Of a stretch of DNA of 8,924 nt, positions 1 to 6,651 are shown piece after piece. Where the stretch lies: positions 1 through 8,924 of the forward strand of contig JAQSXU010000133.1 of the NCBI GenBank assembly GCA_029256485.1, read 5' to 3'. The notes below the pieces were generated by a model that was not told where the DNA came from, made no database searches, and worked only from the letters and a program-made list of their open reading frames with translations. A program made the position numbers and the translations under genes. The stretch comes from Clostridiaceae bacterium (GTDB taxonomy: Bacteria; Bacillota_A; Clostridia; Clostridiales; Clostridiaceae). The stretch's first letter is position 1, and every line of letters begins with the position of its first letter.

Positions 1-1
1 A

Positions 2-235
2 TTTATTGATGAAATTAATGAGGTTAACCCAAATAATGATTTTACAGACTCTATAATTTCATTAGTACACAGGCTTAATATTGAAGCTTTGGCTGAAGGG
101 GTGGAAAATACTTTTCAGTATGAATATTTAGTTAATGCTGACATTGACAGCATTCAAGGCTTTTACTTAGGCAAACCATTACCAGAAACTGATATTGAAA
201 AAATTGCAAGAGACTATTATGAACGGGAGAGTTGA
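2..235 (+). CDS. EAL-domain cyclic-di-GMP phosphodiesterase, C-terminal fragment
   Basis: This open frame enters from the left edge and gives the last 77 residues of a protein. It matches the end of an EAL domain, which hydrolyses cyclic-di-GMP to linear pGpG. AEGVE (fragment residues 31-35) is the conserved segment carrying a catalytic glutamate. DSIQGFYLGKPLP (49-61) is the typical D-x-I-Q-G-[FY]-x-x-[GS]-K-P close of the EAL barrel. The opening FIDEI fits the stretch just after the K-[IV]-D motif. The EAL signature itself, the metal-binding Asp pair and any N-terminal GGDEF, PAS or membrane region lie outside the window, so activity and sensing input cannot be judged. The stop is 6 nt before the next gene, which suggests one transcript. 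Family assignment is firm; the full architecture is unknown. Confidence 0.88.
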   Translation, partial: FIDEINEVNPNNDFTDSIISLVHRLNIEALAEGVENTFQYEYLVNADIDSIQGFYLGKPLPETDIEKIARDYYERES

Positions 236-241
236 AGAAAT

Positions 242-745
242 ATGTTTGATGCAAGTATATTTGACGGCATGAGTGTAAAAGAAAAATATGTAAATATGCT
301 GGTTATGCTAGAAGGATTAATTAGTGATGAGGAAAGTATTATTACTAAACTTTGCAATGTGTCAGCCTTAATTAATGCTTTGGTTGATAATATTAATTGG
401 TGTGGATTCTATATTTTGAAAGATAATGAATTAATTTTAGGACCTTTTCAGGGAATGCCAGCTTGCACCAAAATAAAAATTGGCAGCGGAATATGTGGTA
501 CTTCTGTAAGCTCAAGAAAAACTATGAGAATAGAAAATGTACACTGTTTTGAAGGACATATAGCTTGTGATGCAGCATCTAATTCAGAACTAGTTATCCC
601 AATAATAAAAAATAATAATGTTTATGGAGTTTTGGATTTAGATAGCGCTGATGTGGGCAGATTTACAGAAATTGAGCAGCAATACTTAGAAAAGTCAATT
701 GAAATACTTAACAAGTATATAAATTGGGATGAAATTGCAATGTAA
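242..745 (+). CDS. msrC: Free methionine-(R)-sulfoxide reductase (GAF domain, fRMsr)
   Basis: Single GAF-domain enzyme of 167 residues that reduces free L-methionine-(R)-sulfoxide, a cytoplasmic repair and antioxidant step normally recycled by thioredoxin. The three family cysteines are present: Cys75 (MPAC), Cys85 (GSGICGTSV) and Cys109 (GHIACDAASNSE). Their spacing of 10 and 24 equals that of E. coli Cys84, Cys94 and Cys118. NWCGFYI (52-58) and VYGVLDLDS (127-135) are further signatures, so this is the enzyme and not a generic sensory GAF domain. Length is normal for the family (B. subtilis YtsP, E. coli YebR/MsrC). The ATG at 242 has a GGGAG about 12 nt upstream inside the end of the EAL gene; a second ATG at 269 is possible but would trim conserved N-terminal sequence. 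It is probably co-transcribed with the EAL gene and ends before a strong hairpin. Confidence 0.93.
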   Translation: MFDASIFDGMSVKEKYVNMLVMLEGLISDEESIITKLCNVSALINALVDNINWCGFYILKDNELILGPFQGMPACTKIKIGSGICGTSVSSRKTMRIENVHCFEGHIACDAASNSELVIPIIKNNNVYGVLDLDSADVGRFTEIEQQYLEKSIEILNKYINWDEIAM

Positions 746-758
746 ATTATATTAACAG

Positions 759-787
759 AGAGGCGGCTGATTCTTTTAGCCGCCTCT
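759..787. terminator. Hairpin terminator between convergent genes
   Basis: Perfect 10-bp GC-rich stem (AGAGGCGGCT at 759-768 pairing with AGCCGCCTCT at 778-787) with a 9-nt loop. It sits in the 57-bp gap between the stops of the sulfoxide reductase (plus) and pgcA (minus). Neither side has a long U run; the minus-strand side is the more T-rich. It probably works in both directions. Confidence 0.75.
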
Positions 788-802
788 ACTAGTATTTAAG
801 AA

Positions 803-2533
803 TTATTCAATGGATTGAAGCTTTCCAAGTATAACATCCTTCATAGTGGACAGCTTTTCTTCGGCTTCAGATAAGGTTGTTCCTATGGAATACATGTAAA
901 GCTTAATTTTTGGTTCTGTACCAGATGGCCTAACAGCGTACCAGGAACCATCTTCTAAGATAAACTTCAGTACATCTGACACAGGAATATCACATATGTT
1001 CACTTTACCAGACTTTATATCTGTAATTTTACTGGATTTATAGTCAATATATTGTTTAAGTTTAACTCCATTTATTTCGTAAGGATAATCCTTTCTGTAT
1101 CCATCCATCATTCTTTTTATTCTATTGCTTCCCTCTAATCCTTCCAATACCAAAGAAATAAGATTTTCCCTGTAATATCCATACTCTTTATAAATATCTT
1201 CTAAAACTTCAATTAAATTTCTGCCTTGCTTTTTATAATAAGCCGCTGCTTCACAAAGCAGCATAGAAGAAATAACCGCATCCTTATCTCTTACAAAAGT
1301 TCCAGTTACATATCCAATACTTTCTTCATATCCAAAAATAAACTGATTTTCACCTGTTCTCTCAAAATCATCTACCTTACCGCAGATGTTTTTAAAGCCT
1401 GTTAATGTCTCAAATGTTTTAACTCCATATTTATCAGCTATTGCCTTTCCAAGATCACCTGTAACTATTGATTTTACAATAGCACCATTTGAAGGAAGTA
1501 TATTGAGCTCATTCATAGATTCAATAATATATTTTATTAAAATAGCCCCTGTTTGATTCCCATTAAAAGCAATATAATTGCCATCATTGTTTCTAACCAT
1601 AATAGCCAATCTATCGCAATCTGGATCAGTAGCAATTAGAAGCTCTCCGTTAATTTTATGGCCTAATCTTTCTGCATATTCAAAGGCTCTTGAATCTTCA
1701 GGATTTGGGTATGGCACTGTGGTAAAGTCAGCATCTGGATATTCCTGTTCCGGTACCACATTTACATTAGTAAAACCTCTTTCCTTTAATACTCTTCTAA
1801 CTAGAATATTTCCTGTGCCGTTTAAAGGTGTATATACTATGTTTATATGTTTATCAATATTATCTCTTAAACTTAGTGTTTTTACTTTTTCAACATAATT
1901 ATCATCAATTTCACTGCCAATGAATGTTACTAAACCCTTATTGAAAGCTTCTTTTTCATCCATAATTTTAATATCCTGGAAATTACCAATATTTAGTATA
2001 TTTTCTGTAATAGTATCAGCTGTTTCTTGGAGTATTTGAGCACCATCTTCTGAGTATACTTTAAAACCATTATAGATTTTAGGATTATGGCTTGCAGTTA
2101 CCACAATTCCTGCAGCAGTTTTTAAATGTCTCACTGTAAATGATAGTACGGGAGTAGGTCGTAAGCTTTCAAATAAATAAACCTTTATATTATGAGCTGC
2201 TAAAACTAATGCAGATATCATGGCAAATTCTTTGGAAAAGTGCCTGCAGTCATAAGCTATAGCAACTCCCCTTTGAGTATAACTTTCACCTTTATCCTCA
2301 ATATATTGAGCAACACCGTTGGCTACTCTAGAAATGATGTATGTATTCATTCTGTTTGTACCAGCACCAAGTTTTCCCCTTAACCCAGCTGTCCCAAATT
2401 CTAGTTCCTTGTAAAATCTATCTTCTATTTCCTTTTCATCATTTTCTATTGATTCTAACTCTGACCTTGTTTCTTCACTAAAAAATTTATTTGTTTTCCA
2501 ATAGTAGTACCTGTCCATATATTTATTATCCAT
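803..2533 (-). CDS. pgcA: Alpha-phosphoglucomutase / phosphomannomutase family enzyme
   Basis: A 576-residue alpha-D-phosphohexomutase that interconverts glucose-1-phosphate and glucose-6-phosphate in the cytoplasm, feeding UDP-glucose, glycolipid, wall polymer or storage-glycan synthesis. All four family motifs are intact. The phosphoserine loop is TASHNP (146-151, Ser148). The Mg loop is ATDPDCDR (301-308, Asp303/305/307). The sugar-recognition loop is GYEES (401-405). The C-terminal phosphate-binding loop is RPSGTEPK (535-542). The N-terminal FGTAGLRGKLGAGTNRMN (47-64) and the overall length match the Firmicutes PgcA type (B. subtilis PgcA, formerly YhxB), rather than the shorter GlmM or ManB forms. 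The ATG at 2533 follows AGGAGG with an 11-nt gap. It is a single-gene unit with its own promoter and a shared downstream hairpin. Some relatives also accept mannose phosphate, so exact substrate range is inferred. Confidence 0.94.
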   Translation of the reverse strand: MDNKYMDRYYYWKTNKFFSEETRSELESIENDEKEIEDRFYKELEFGTAGLRGKLGAGTNRMNTYIISRVANGVAQYIEDKGESYTQRGVAIAYDCRHFSKEFAMISALVLAAHNIKVYLFESLRPTPVLSFTVRHLKTAAGIVVTASHNPKIYNGFKVYSEDGAQILQETADTITENILNIGNFQDIKIMDEKEAFNKGLVTFIGSEIDDNYVEKVKTLSLRDNIDKHINIVYTPLNGTGNILVRRVLKERGFTNVNVVPEQEYPDADFTTVPYPNPEDSRAFEYAERLGHKINGELLIATDPDCDRLAIMVRNNDGNYIAFNGNQTGAILIKYIIESMNELNILPSNGAIVKSIVTGDLGKAIADKYGVKTFETLTGFKNICGKVDDFERTGENQFIFGYEESIGYVTGTFVRDKDAVISSMLLCEAAAYYKKQGRNLIEVLEDIYKEYGYYRENLISLVLEGLEGSNRIKRMMDGYRKDYPYEINGVKLKQYIDYKSSKITDIKSGKVNICDIPVSDVLKFILEDGSWYAVRPSGTEPKIKLYMYSIGTTLSEAEEKLSTMKDVILGKLQSIE

Positions 2534-2571
2534 AGTATGATGTTCCTCCTTTATATACCTAGTGTATATTT

Positions 2572-2600
2572 ATTATGTTCCATATTTTTGTAAAGTTCAA
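2572..2600 (-). promoter_or_regulatory. Sigma-A-type promoter for pgcA
   Basis: Read on the minus strand, TTGAAC (2600-2595) and CATAAT (2577-2572) are separated by exactly 17 bp, giving four and five of six consensus matches. Transcription would start near 2565, leaving a leader of about 30 nt before the ATG at 2533, with AGGAGG at 2545-2550. Confidence 0.7.
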
Positions 2601-2608
2601 TATTTATA

Positions 2609-2637
2609 TTACCGATTCAAGGATTATATTATATAAT
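2609..2637 (+). promoter_or_regulatory. Possible topB promoter
   Basis: A perfect TATAAT lies at 2632-2637, with a weak TTACCG (2609-2614) 17 bp upstream. It would give a leader of roughly 105 nt before topB. The region is so AT-rich that TATAAT can occur by chance, so this is tentative. Confidence 0.3.
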
Positions 2638-2749
2638 AATAGGTACCTGTGATTTTAAATTAAAAGGTGTAGTAAAATGCAGTTTATGAAAAAATACATA
2701 TCAAAACATTAAATATAAATTTGTAAAATTAATTAGTGAAGGGGTTCAA

Positions 2750-4597
2750 ATGAAAAAATTAATACTAGCAGAAAAACCTTCTGTAGCTAGAAACATAGCA
2801 GAGGCATTAGATTGTAAAATTCGAAAGAATGGTTTTATTGAAGGCAGTGAATATATTATTACATGGGCCTTTGGTCACTTGCTGACTTTATATGATTGCA
2901 AGGACTATGATGACAAATTAGCTTTATGGGATTTTAATAACTTTCCCTATATACCTGAAGAATTTAAATATAAAGTAAAAAATGACAGCAAAAACAGGAA
3001 AATAGTAGATCAGGGTGCTGTGAAACAATTGCAGTTAATAGAAAGCCTTATAAATAGACAGGACATTTCTGAAATAATCACAGCAACGGATTATGATAGA
3101 GAGGGAGAGCTCATTGCCCTGCTTATATTTCAATACTTAAAAGTTAAAAAACCAATATGCAGAATATTAACTAATGAGTGGACCGAACAGGAGGTAAATA
3201 AAGGGCTGGACAATTTGAAAAAAAATTCTGAAATGGTCCCCTTACAGGATGCTGGCATAAGCCGACAGCTGGCAGATTGGGTTATTGGAATAAATTTTAC
3301 AGCAGTAGCTACAATGAAGTATACAAAAGGCCGGGGCAATTTATTGAATATTGGCAGGGTTTTAATGCCTACTCTTAAAATTATATATGATAGGGAAATG
3401 GAAATAAAAAATTTTAAATCTGAAGCTTTTCATGAGTTAATTGGTACTTTTGAAAATGAGGCAGGAAGCTATAAAGGCAAGTTTTTTTATGGTAAAAATG
3501 ATAAATTTTCTAATAAAGAAAGTGTTGAAAGACTAAAGCAGGAGCTTGAAGGAAAGAATGGCCTGGTTAAGAGTAAAAAGGTAGAAGGCAAGAATGAATA
3601 TCCGCCTTCATTATTCAACCTAAGTAATCTTCAGGGGTTTGTTACCAGCAAATTTTCCGGATGGACAGCTGATAAGGTATTAAAGGTTTCCCAAGACTTA
3701 TATGAAAAAAAGCATATTACTTACCCAAGAACAGAAAGTACAGCATTAGATGAAAGCATCAAAGATAAAACTAGAAATGTACTGGAGATTCTAAAAAGGG
3801 ATATTCCTTTTAAGAATGAAATAGTTTTTAATGATTCTAAAAAGGTATTTAATAATGAGAAGGTTGAAAGCCACAGTGCTATAATACCTACATATGTGGT
3901 GCCAAAAAATTTGGATAATGATCAATGGATTGTTTATAACACTATTAAAAATAGATTTATTTCACAATTTATGGCACCAGCTGAGTATGAAAATACAGAG
4001 CTTATTACCAGTATTCAAGGCGAAAAATATGAGAGGTTATTTATAACCAAAGGTAAAGTTATGAAATTCAAAGGATGGTTGAAATTATATAATGAAGAAA
4101 AAAAAGATGAACTATTGCCAGATGTAAATAAGGATGATGATGTAAAAGTTACTGAATTGAAAATATTATCTAAGAAAAGTAAACCGCCTGCACATCACAC
4201 TGAAAAAAGTCTTTTAAAAGCCATGGAAACCTGCGGCAGGAATAATAAAGCAGATGAAGATGAAGATACAACCATTTTATATGGATATTCCATAGGAACT
4301 GCTGCGACCAGGGCAGAAACAATAAAAAAATTAAAAACAGCAGGATATATCATATTAAAAGGTAAATCCCTTTTAATAACTGATGTTGGAATGAAGTTAA
4401 TAGAAAGTTTCCCTGTTAAAGAATTGTTAGATACCGATTATACTGGACGGCTTGAAAAAAAACTGTTTGATATTGAGAAGGGCAATTATAACAAGGATGA
4501 ATTTTTAAAAGAAATTTATAGGTTTACAAATACTGGGGTTGCAAGGATTAAAAGAAGTAAACCTATAATAATTTGCGACACCAGAACCAAAGAATAA
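2750..4597 (+). CDS. topB: DNA topoisomerase III (type IA)
   Basis: A 615-residue type IA topoisomerase that cuts one DNA strand through a 5'-phosphotyrosine and passes another strand; topoisomerase III enzymes mainly unlink precatenanes and recombination intermediates. The N-terminal Toprim domain shows the catalytic Glu in ILAEKPSVA (5-13, Glu8) and the metal-binding TDYDREGE (113-120, Asp114/Asp116). IGRVLMPTL (201-209) and the active-site HITYPRTES (322-330, nucleophile Tyr325) follow. ESHSAIIPT, LLKAMETCGR and SIGTAATRAETIKKL are the downstream conserved blocks. The last block has Ala where GTPATRA is usual. It is shorter than B. subtilis TopB (727) or E. coli TopB (653) and shows no CxxC zinc-finger pairs at the C terminus, which ends in a basic tail. 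The ATG follows GAAGGGG with a 5-nt gap. The final codons lie in the AAAGAAT repeat that opens the adjoining element. Confidence 0.95.
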   Translation: MKKLILAEKPSVARNIAEALDCKIRKNGFIEGSEYIITWAFGHLLTLYDCKDYDDKLALWDFNNFPYIPEEFKYKVKNDSKNRKIVDQGAVKQLQLIESLINRQDISEIITATDYDREGELIALLIFQYLKVKKPICRILTNEWTEQEVNKGLDNLKKNSEMVPLQDAGISRQLADWVIGINFTAVATMKYTKGRGNLLNIGRVLMPTLKIIYDREMEIKNFKSEAFHELIGTFENEAGSYKGKFFYGKNDKFSNKESVERLKQELEGKNGLVKSKKVEGKNEYPPSLFNLSNLQGFVTSKFSGWTADKVLKVSQDLYEKKHITYPRTESTALDESIKDKTRNVLEILKRDIPFKNEIVFNDSKKVFNNEKVESHSAIIPTYVVPKNLDNDQWIVYNTIKNRFISQFMAPAEYENTELITSIQGEKYERLFITKGKVMKFKGWLKLYNEEKKDELLPDVNKDDDVKVTELKILSKKSKPPAHHTEKSLLKAMETCGRNNKADEDEDTTILYGYSIGTAATRAETIKKLKTAGYIILKGKSLLITDVGMKLIESFPVKELLDTDYTGRLEKKLFDIEKGNYNKDEFLKEIYRFTNTGVARIKRSKPIIICDTRTKE

Positions 4598-4626
4598 AGA
4601 ATAAAGATTAAAGAATAAATAAGGAT

Positions 4627-4648
4627 AGTTTTGCCTTTGGGCAAAACT
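4627..4648. terminator. Hairpin terminator, topB side
   Basis: A 9-bp perfect stem (AGTTTTGCC with GGCAAAACT) and a 4-nt loop, starting 30 nt after the topB stop and followed by TTAATTCT on the plus strand. It is the first internal hairpin of the element between topB and apbE and is the natural stop for topB transcription. Confidence 0.55.
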
Positions 4649-4657
4649 TTAATTCTA

Positions 4658-4680
4658 GATTTTCTGCTTTGCAGAAAATC
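4658..4680. terminator. Hairpin terminator, apbE side
   Basis: A 10-bp perfect stem (GATTTTCTGC with GCAGAAAATC) and a 3-nt loop, about 33 nt beyond the apbE stop on the minus strand. It is the second internal hairpin of the repeat element and probably terminates apbE; the U run after the stem is weak in both directions. Confidence 0.5.
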
Positions 4681-4712
4681 AACCTGATTTGTTATTTATT
4701 CTTTAATCTTTG

Positions 4713-5708
4713 TTATTTGAGAGAAAAGTTTTCATTTGTAAGTATAAATTCATCTTTGATTCCAGAAGAAACATAAATTTCTTTTTTTTCTGTTATAAAT
4801 ATTCCATCAATTCCATAGGTGGATTCAATTATCTCCATTCCTTTTTCTAAGCCTAAAATGAAAATACCAGTGGAAAAGCCGTCACCATCAATAGAAAGAT
4901 TTGATATTATGGTAACACTGACAAGTCCGCTTTCTGATGGATAACCGGTTCTTGGATCGATTATATGATGATAGTTTTTCCCGTTAGCTATTGTATGCCT
5001 TTCATAGTTGCCTGAAGTAACTAAAGATTTATTTGTTACAAGTATTATGCCAATATAATCTCCTCTTTTGCTAAAAGGGTTTTGTACTCCAATACTCCAT
5101 GGAGATTCATCAGTTTTGCCTCCCAGAGCAAATATGTTGCCCCCAAGATCTATTAGACCTCTTTTTATCTCATTTCTTTTGAAAATTCTCTTAACTTCAT
5201 CTGCTGCGTAACCCTTTGCAATGCCGCCGGCATCAACATTTTGATTTTCATTTTTTAGTTTTATGGAACAATTTTCATGGTCAAATAGTATATCTTTATA
5301 ATTAACTAATTTTAATGCATTATAAATTTCACTTTGCTGTGGAATCCTAAAATTTTCCTTGCCTATATTCCATAGTTTTACTATTGGCTTAATTGTAGGG
5401 TCAAAGGTTCCTTTTAAAATTTCACAATATTCTATTGCACTTTTTATAACAAAGTATGTATCCTCACTTACCTTTTCATAATTCTTTCCCGCACTCCTGT
5501 TTACTCTTGAAAGCTGGCTGTAATCTTTAAATACAGACATTTTATCATCTATTTCTGCAAGACGCTGTTCCCCTTCTTCTACAGCAGTTTCAGCGTTTTC
5601 GCCATATGCTGTTAAGCGGTTTATAGTACCAAGACAGTAGAATTCCTTTGTAAATGGAGTTTCATCATTATACTTTGTTTTTTTATTAAAAAAATTGAAG
5701 CTGAACAT
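4713..5708 (-). CDS. apbE: ApbE-like FAD:protein FMN transferase without signal peptide
   Basis: A 331-residue member of the ApbE family, which transfers FMN from FAD onto a Thr or Ser of target flavoproteins (for example RnfG/RnfD, NqrB/NqrC and FMN-binding-domain reductases). Family blocks in order: FDPTIKPIVKLWNIG (102-116), DAGGIAKGYAADEV (159-172), LIDLGGNIFALGG (185-197), SLVTSGNYERH (228-238), HHIIDPRTGYP (247-257) and DGDGFSTGIFILG (274-286), in which Asp276 and Thr280 sit at the Mg-binding positions. Many relatives are lipoproteins; this one has only a short polar N terminus with no lipobox or hydrophobic segment, so it is probably cytoplasmic. A TTG at 5717 is also in frame but only 2 nt from AAGGAGG. 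The ATG at 5708 is 11 nt away and is preferred. It is divergent from an S-component gene. No target flavoprotein is in the window. Confidence 0.9.
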   Translation of the reverse strand: MFSFNFFNKKTKYNDETPFTKEFYCLGTINRLTAYGENAETAVEEGEQRLAEIDDKMSVFKDYSQLSRVNRSAGKNYEKVSEDTYFVIKSAIEYCEILKGTFDPTIKPIVKLWNIGKENFRIPQQSEIYNALKLVNYKDILFDHENCSIKLKNENQNVDAGGIAKGYAADEVKRIFKRNEIKRGLIDLGGNIFALGGKTDESPWSIGVQNPFSKRGDYIGIILVTNKSLVTSGNYERHTIANGKNYHHIIDPRTGYPSESGLVSVTIISNLSIDGDGFSTGIFILGLEKGMEIIESTYGIDGIFITEKKEIYVSSGIKDEFILTNENFSLK

Positions 5709-5719
5709 ATTAAGCAAAT

Positions 5720-5726
5720 CCTCCTT
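5720..5726 (-). promoter_or_regulatory. Ribosome binding site deciding the apbE start
   Basis: AAGGAGG on the minus strand. The in-frame TTG at 5717 is too close (2 nt) to be read efficiently, whereas the ATG at 5708 is 11 nt away, so the shorter protein is favoured. Confidence 0.65.
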
Positions 5727-5746
5727 AGTTATATACTATTAATTTA

Positions 5747-5774
5747 ATTATATATTAATATTGCGGCAGCACAA
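5747..5774 (-). promoter_or_regulatory. Probable apbE promoter
   Basis: On the minus strand a perfect TATAAT (5752-5747) has TTGTGC (5774-5769) 16 bp upstream. The start would fall near 5740, giving a short leader ending in AAGGAGG. The -35 region overlaps the imperfect palindrome at 5760-5775. Confidence 0.45.
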
Positions 5775-5775
5775 T
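5760..5775. promoter_or_regulatory. Operator-like imperfect palindrome
   Basis: ATTGCG-GCAG-CACAAT: six-base half-sites with one mismatch around a 4-bp centre. It covers the -35 region of the apparent apbE promoter and lies about 57 bp upstream of the TATAAT for the S-component gene. Its GC content stands out from the AT-rich surroundings. No regulator is identified; it could be chance. Confidence 0.3.
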
Positions 5776-5831
5776 AGTGTTTATAAATTTTGCATTGTAT
5801 GGGTACATTTTGTATGAAGTATAAATTTATG

Positions 5832-5837
5832 TATAAT
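5832..5837 (+). promoter_or_regulatory. -10 element for the S-component gene
   Basis: Perfect TATAAT about 35 nt before the ATG at 5873, with a TTGTAT (5810-5815) at 16-bp spacing as the best -35 match (three of six). The AGGAGG at 5859-5864 is 8 nt from the start codon. Confidence 0.45.
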
Positions 5838-5872
5838 TTATTTAAGATAAATAACAGCAGGAGGAAGAATTT

Positions 5873-6439
5873 ATGGAAAAAAAGAACTCACAAATTGTTA
5901 ATGTAAAAACTTTGACTTTGGTTCAGGTGGCATTGATGGCAGCAATGACTACCCTGGTAACTATGACTATAAGGGTGCCAACTTACACAGGATATACACA
6001 TCTTGGTGATAGTATGATTTTTCTTGCAGTAATAGTATTTGGCAAGAGGAAGGCAGTGGTGTCTTCTGCATTGGGTATGGCTTTAGCAGATCTTCTGGGA
6101 GGATATTTGGTTTGGGCCCCATTTACACTTTTAATAAAAGGTGTAATGGCGTTAATTGCCGGAGTTATTGCATATAGAGGAAAATACAATGGTGATAATA
6201 CAATAAATAATATATTTGCATTTATAATAGCAGGAATTTGGATGGTTGCAGCTTATTATCTATTTGGTGCTGTTATTACAAGGTACATTCTAGCAGAGAA
6301 TGCCACCTTTACCCAAAGCTTAATTGTTTCACTAAAAGAAGTACCAGCTAACATTGTAGAAGTTTTAGTAGGTATAGTATTGGCTGTTCCACTTGGCAAA
6401 ATAATTGGCAAGTCAAATTTAAAATTAAATAATAACTAA
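5873..6439 (+). CDS. ECF transporter S component (riboflavin-type group, DUF1393-like)
   Basis: A 188-residue membrane protein with about six hydrophobic segments (roughly 14-34, 47-65, 66-81, 84-101, 113-138, 156-177). This fits the substrate-binding S component of an energy-coupling-factor vitamin transporter. Helix 1 holds A20-L-M-A-A24, matching the AxxxA motif that contacts the T component. HLGDSMIFLA (43-52), LADLLGGYLVWAPFTLLIKG (71-90) and the following hydrophobic run match the Pfam group named ECF riboflavin transporter S component (DUF1393). That name covers proteins of varied or untested substrate, so riboflavin is a guess that gains some weight from the divergent apbE. No EcfA or EcfT genes are here, as expected for a group II S component that shares an energising module encoded elsewhere. 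AGGAGG lies 8 nt before the ATG. Confidence 0.85.
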   Translation: MEKKNSQIVNVKTLTLVQVALMAAMTTLVTMTIRVPTYTGYTHLGDSMIFLAVIVFGKRKAVVSSALGMALADLLGGYLVWAPFTLLIKGVMALIAGVIAYRGKYNGDNTINNIFAFIIAGIWMVAAYYLFGAVITRYILAENATFTQSLIVSLKEVPANIVEVLVGIVLAVPLGKIIGKSNLKLNNN

Positions 6440-6484
6440 ATTAAATTTCAAAACTGAATTTTATCTAATCTCATAATATGGATA

Positions 6485-6520
6485 AAAAATACTAGCTAAA
6501 GTTGTTTAGCTAGTATTTTT
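6485..6520 (+). terminator. Rho-independent terminator after the S-component gene
   Basis: A perfect 16-bp stem (6485-6500 with 6505-6520) and loop GTTG. The right arm ends in TATTTTT, supplying the U run; the left arm begins AAAAA, so it could also work from the minus strand. It isolates the S-component gene from the HD-GYP gene. Confidence 0.85.
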
Positions 6521-6585
6521 AAAAGATATTTTAATGGTACATGAAAATAGTGTAAAAGCGGGTAGCAAAATATCTAAAATGGTAA

Positions 6586-6614
6586 TATAATGATATAATA
6601 AGGATTGTTATAAT
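6586..6614 (+). promoter_or_regulatory. Cluster of -10 elements for the HD-GYP gene
   Basis: Three exact TATAAT hexamers occur at 6586-6591, 6594-6599 and 6609-6614. The last two are preceded by TG plus one base, forming extended -10 elements (TGATATAAT, TGTTATAAT). No good -35 is present, which extended -10 promoters can tolerate. Which one is used cannot be decided by eye. Confidence 0.5.
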
Positions 6615-6638
6615 AGTTATATATAAAATGGTTAGAAC

Positions 6639-6643
6639 AGGAG
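6639..6643 (+). promoter_or_regulatory. Ribosome binding site deciding the HD-GYP start
   Basis: AGGAG with an 8-nt gap to the ATG at 6652. An earlier in-frame ATG at 6628 has no such site and lies just downstream of the -10 cluster, so 6652 is favoured. Confidence 0.75.
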
Positions 6644-6651
6644 ATATTATT

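Larger units (their letters stand above)
4589..4718. repeat. Inverted-repeat element with two internal hairpins
   Basis: A tandem run of the heptamer AAAGAAT (4589-4595, 4596-4602, a one-base variant 4603-4609, 4610-4616) begins inside the last topB codons. Positions 4603-4622 pair perfectly over 20 bp with 4692-4711, and weaker pairing (one G-T wobble, one mismatch) extends outward to about 4596/4718. Between the arms are two perfect hairpins: 4627-4635 with 4640-4648 (9 bp, loop TTTG), and 4658-4667 with 4671-4680 (10 bp, loop TTT). The folded form is a three-way junction that reaches both neighbouring stop codons. It can act as a two-way terminator for topB and apbE. The arrangement resembles a REP- or MITE-like dispersed repeat, but copy number cannot be seen here and no target-site duplication is evident. 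Confidence 0.7.

Noticed and set aside
1578..1898. Plus-strand open frame of 106 codons inside pgcA
   Set aside because: It is antisense to conserved catalytic segments of pgcA, has no ribosome binding site and no recognisable domain.
2534..2749. Small RNA or riboswitch in the pgcA/topB divergent gap
   Set aside because: Only AT-rich promoter-like sequence and weak, imperfect pairing such as TTTTAA/TTAAAA were found; there was no convincing conserved structure.
3130..3339. Minus-strand open frame inside topB
   Set aside because: It lies opposite conserved topoisomerase sequence, is short and has no protein-family features.
4589..4718. CRISPR array or insertion-sequence end
   Set aside because: The heptamers are too short and unspaced for CRISPR, and there is no transposase frame or evident target duplication.
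5709..5872. FMN riboswitch or other riboswitch between apbE and the S-component gene
   Set aside because: The leaders on either side are too short for an FMN aptamer and none of its conserved paired elements is visible.
5983..6189. Minus-strand open frame inside the S-component gene
   Set aside because: It is antisense to the conserved membrane helices and has no start-site signals.
6628..6630. Earlier ATG for the HD-GYP protein
   Set aside because: It has no ribosome binding site, whereas ATG 6652 has AGGAG at ideal spacing and gives the MRLV start usual in the family.
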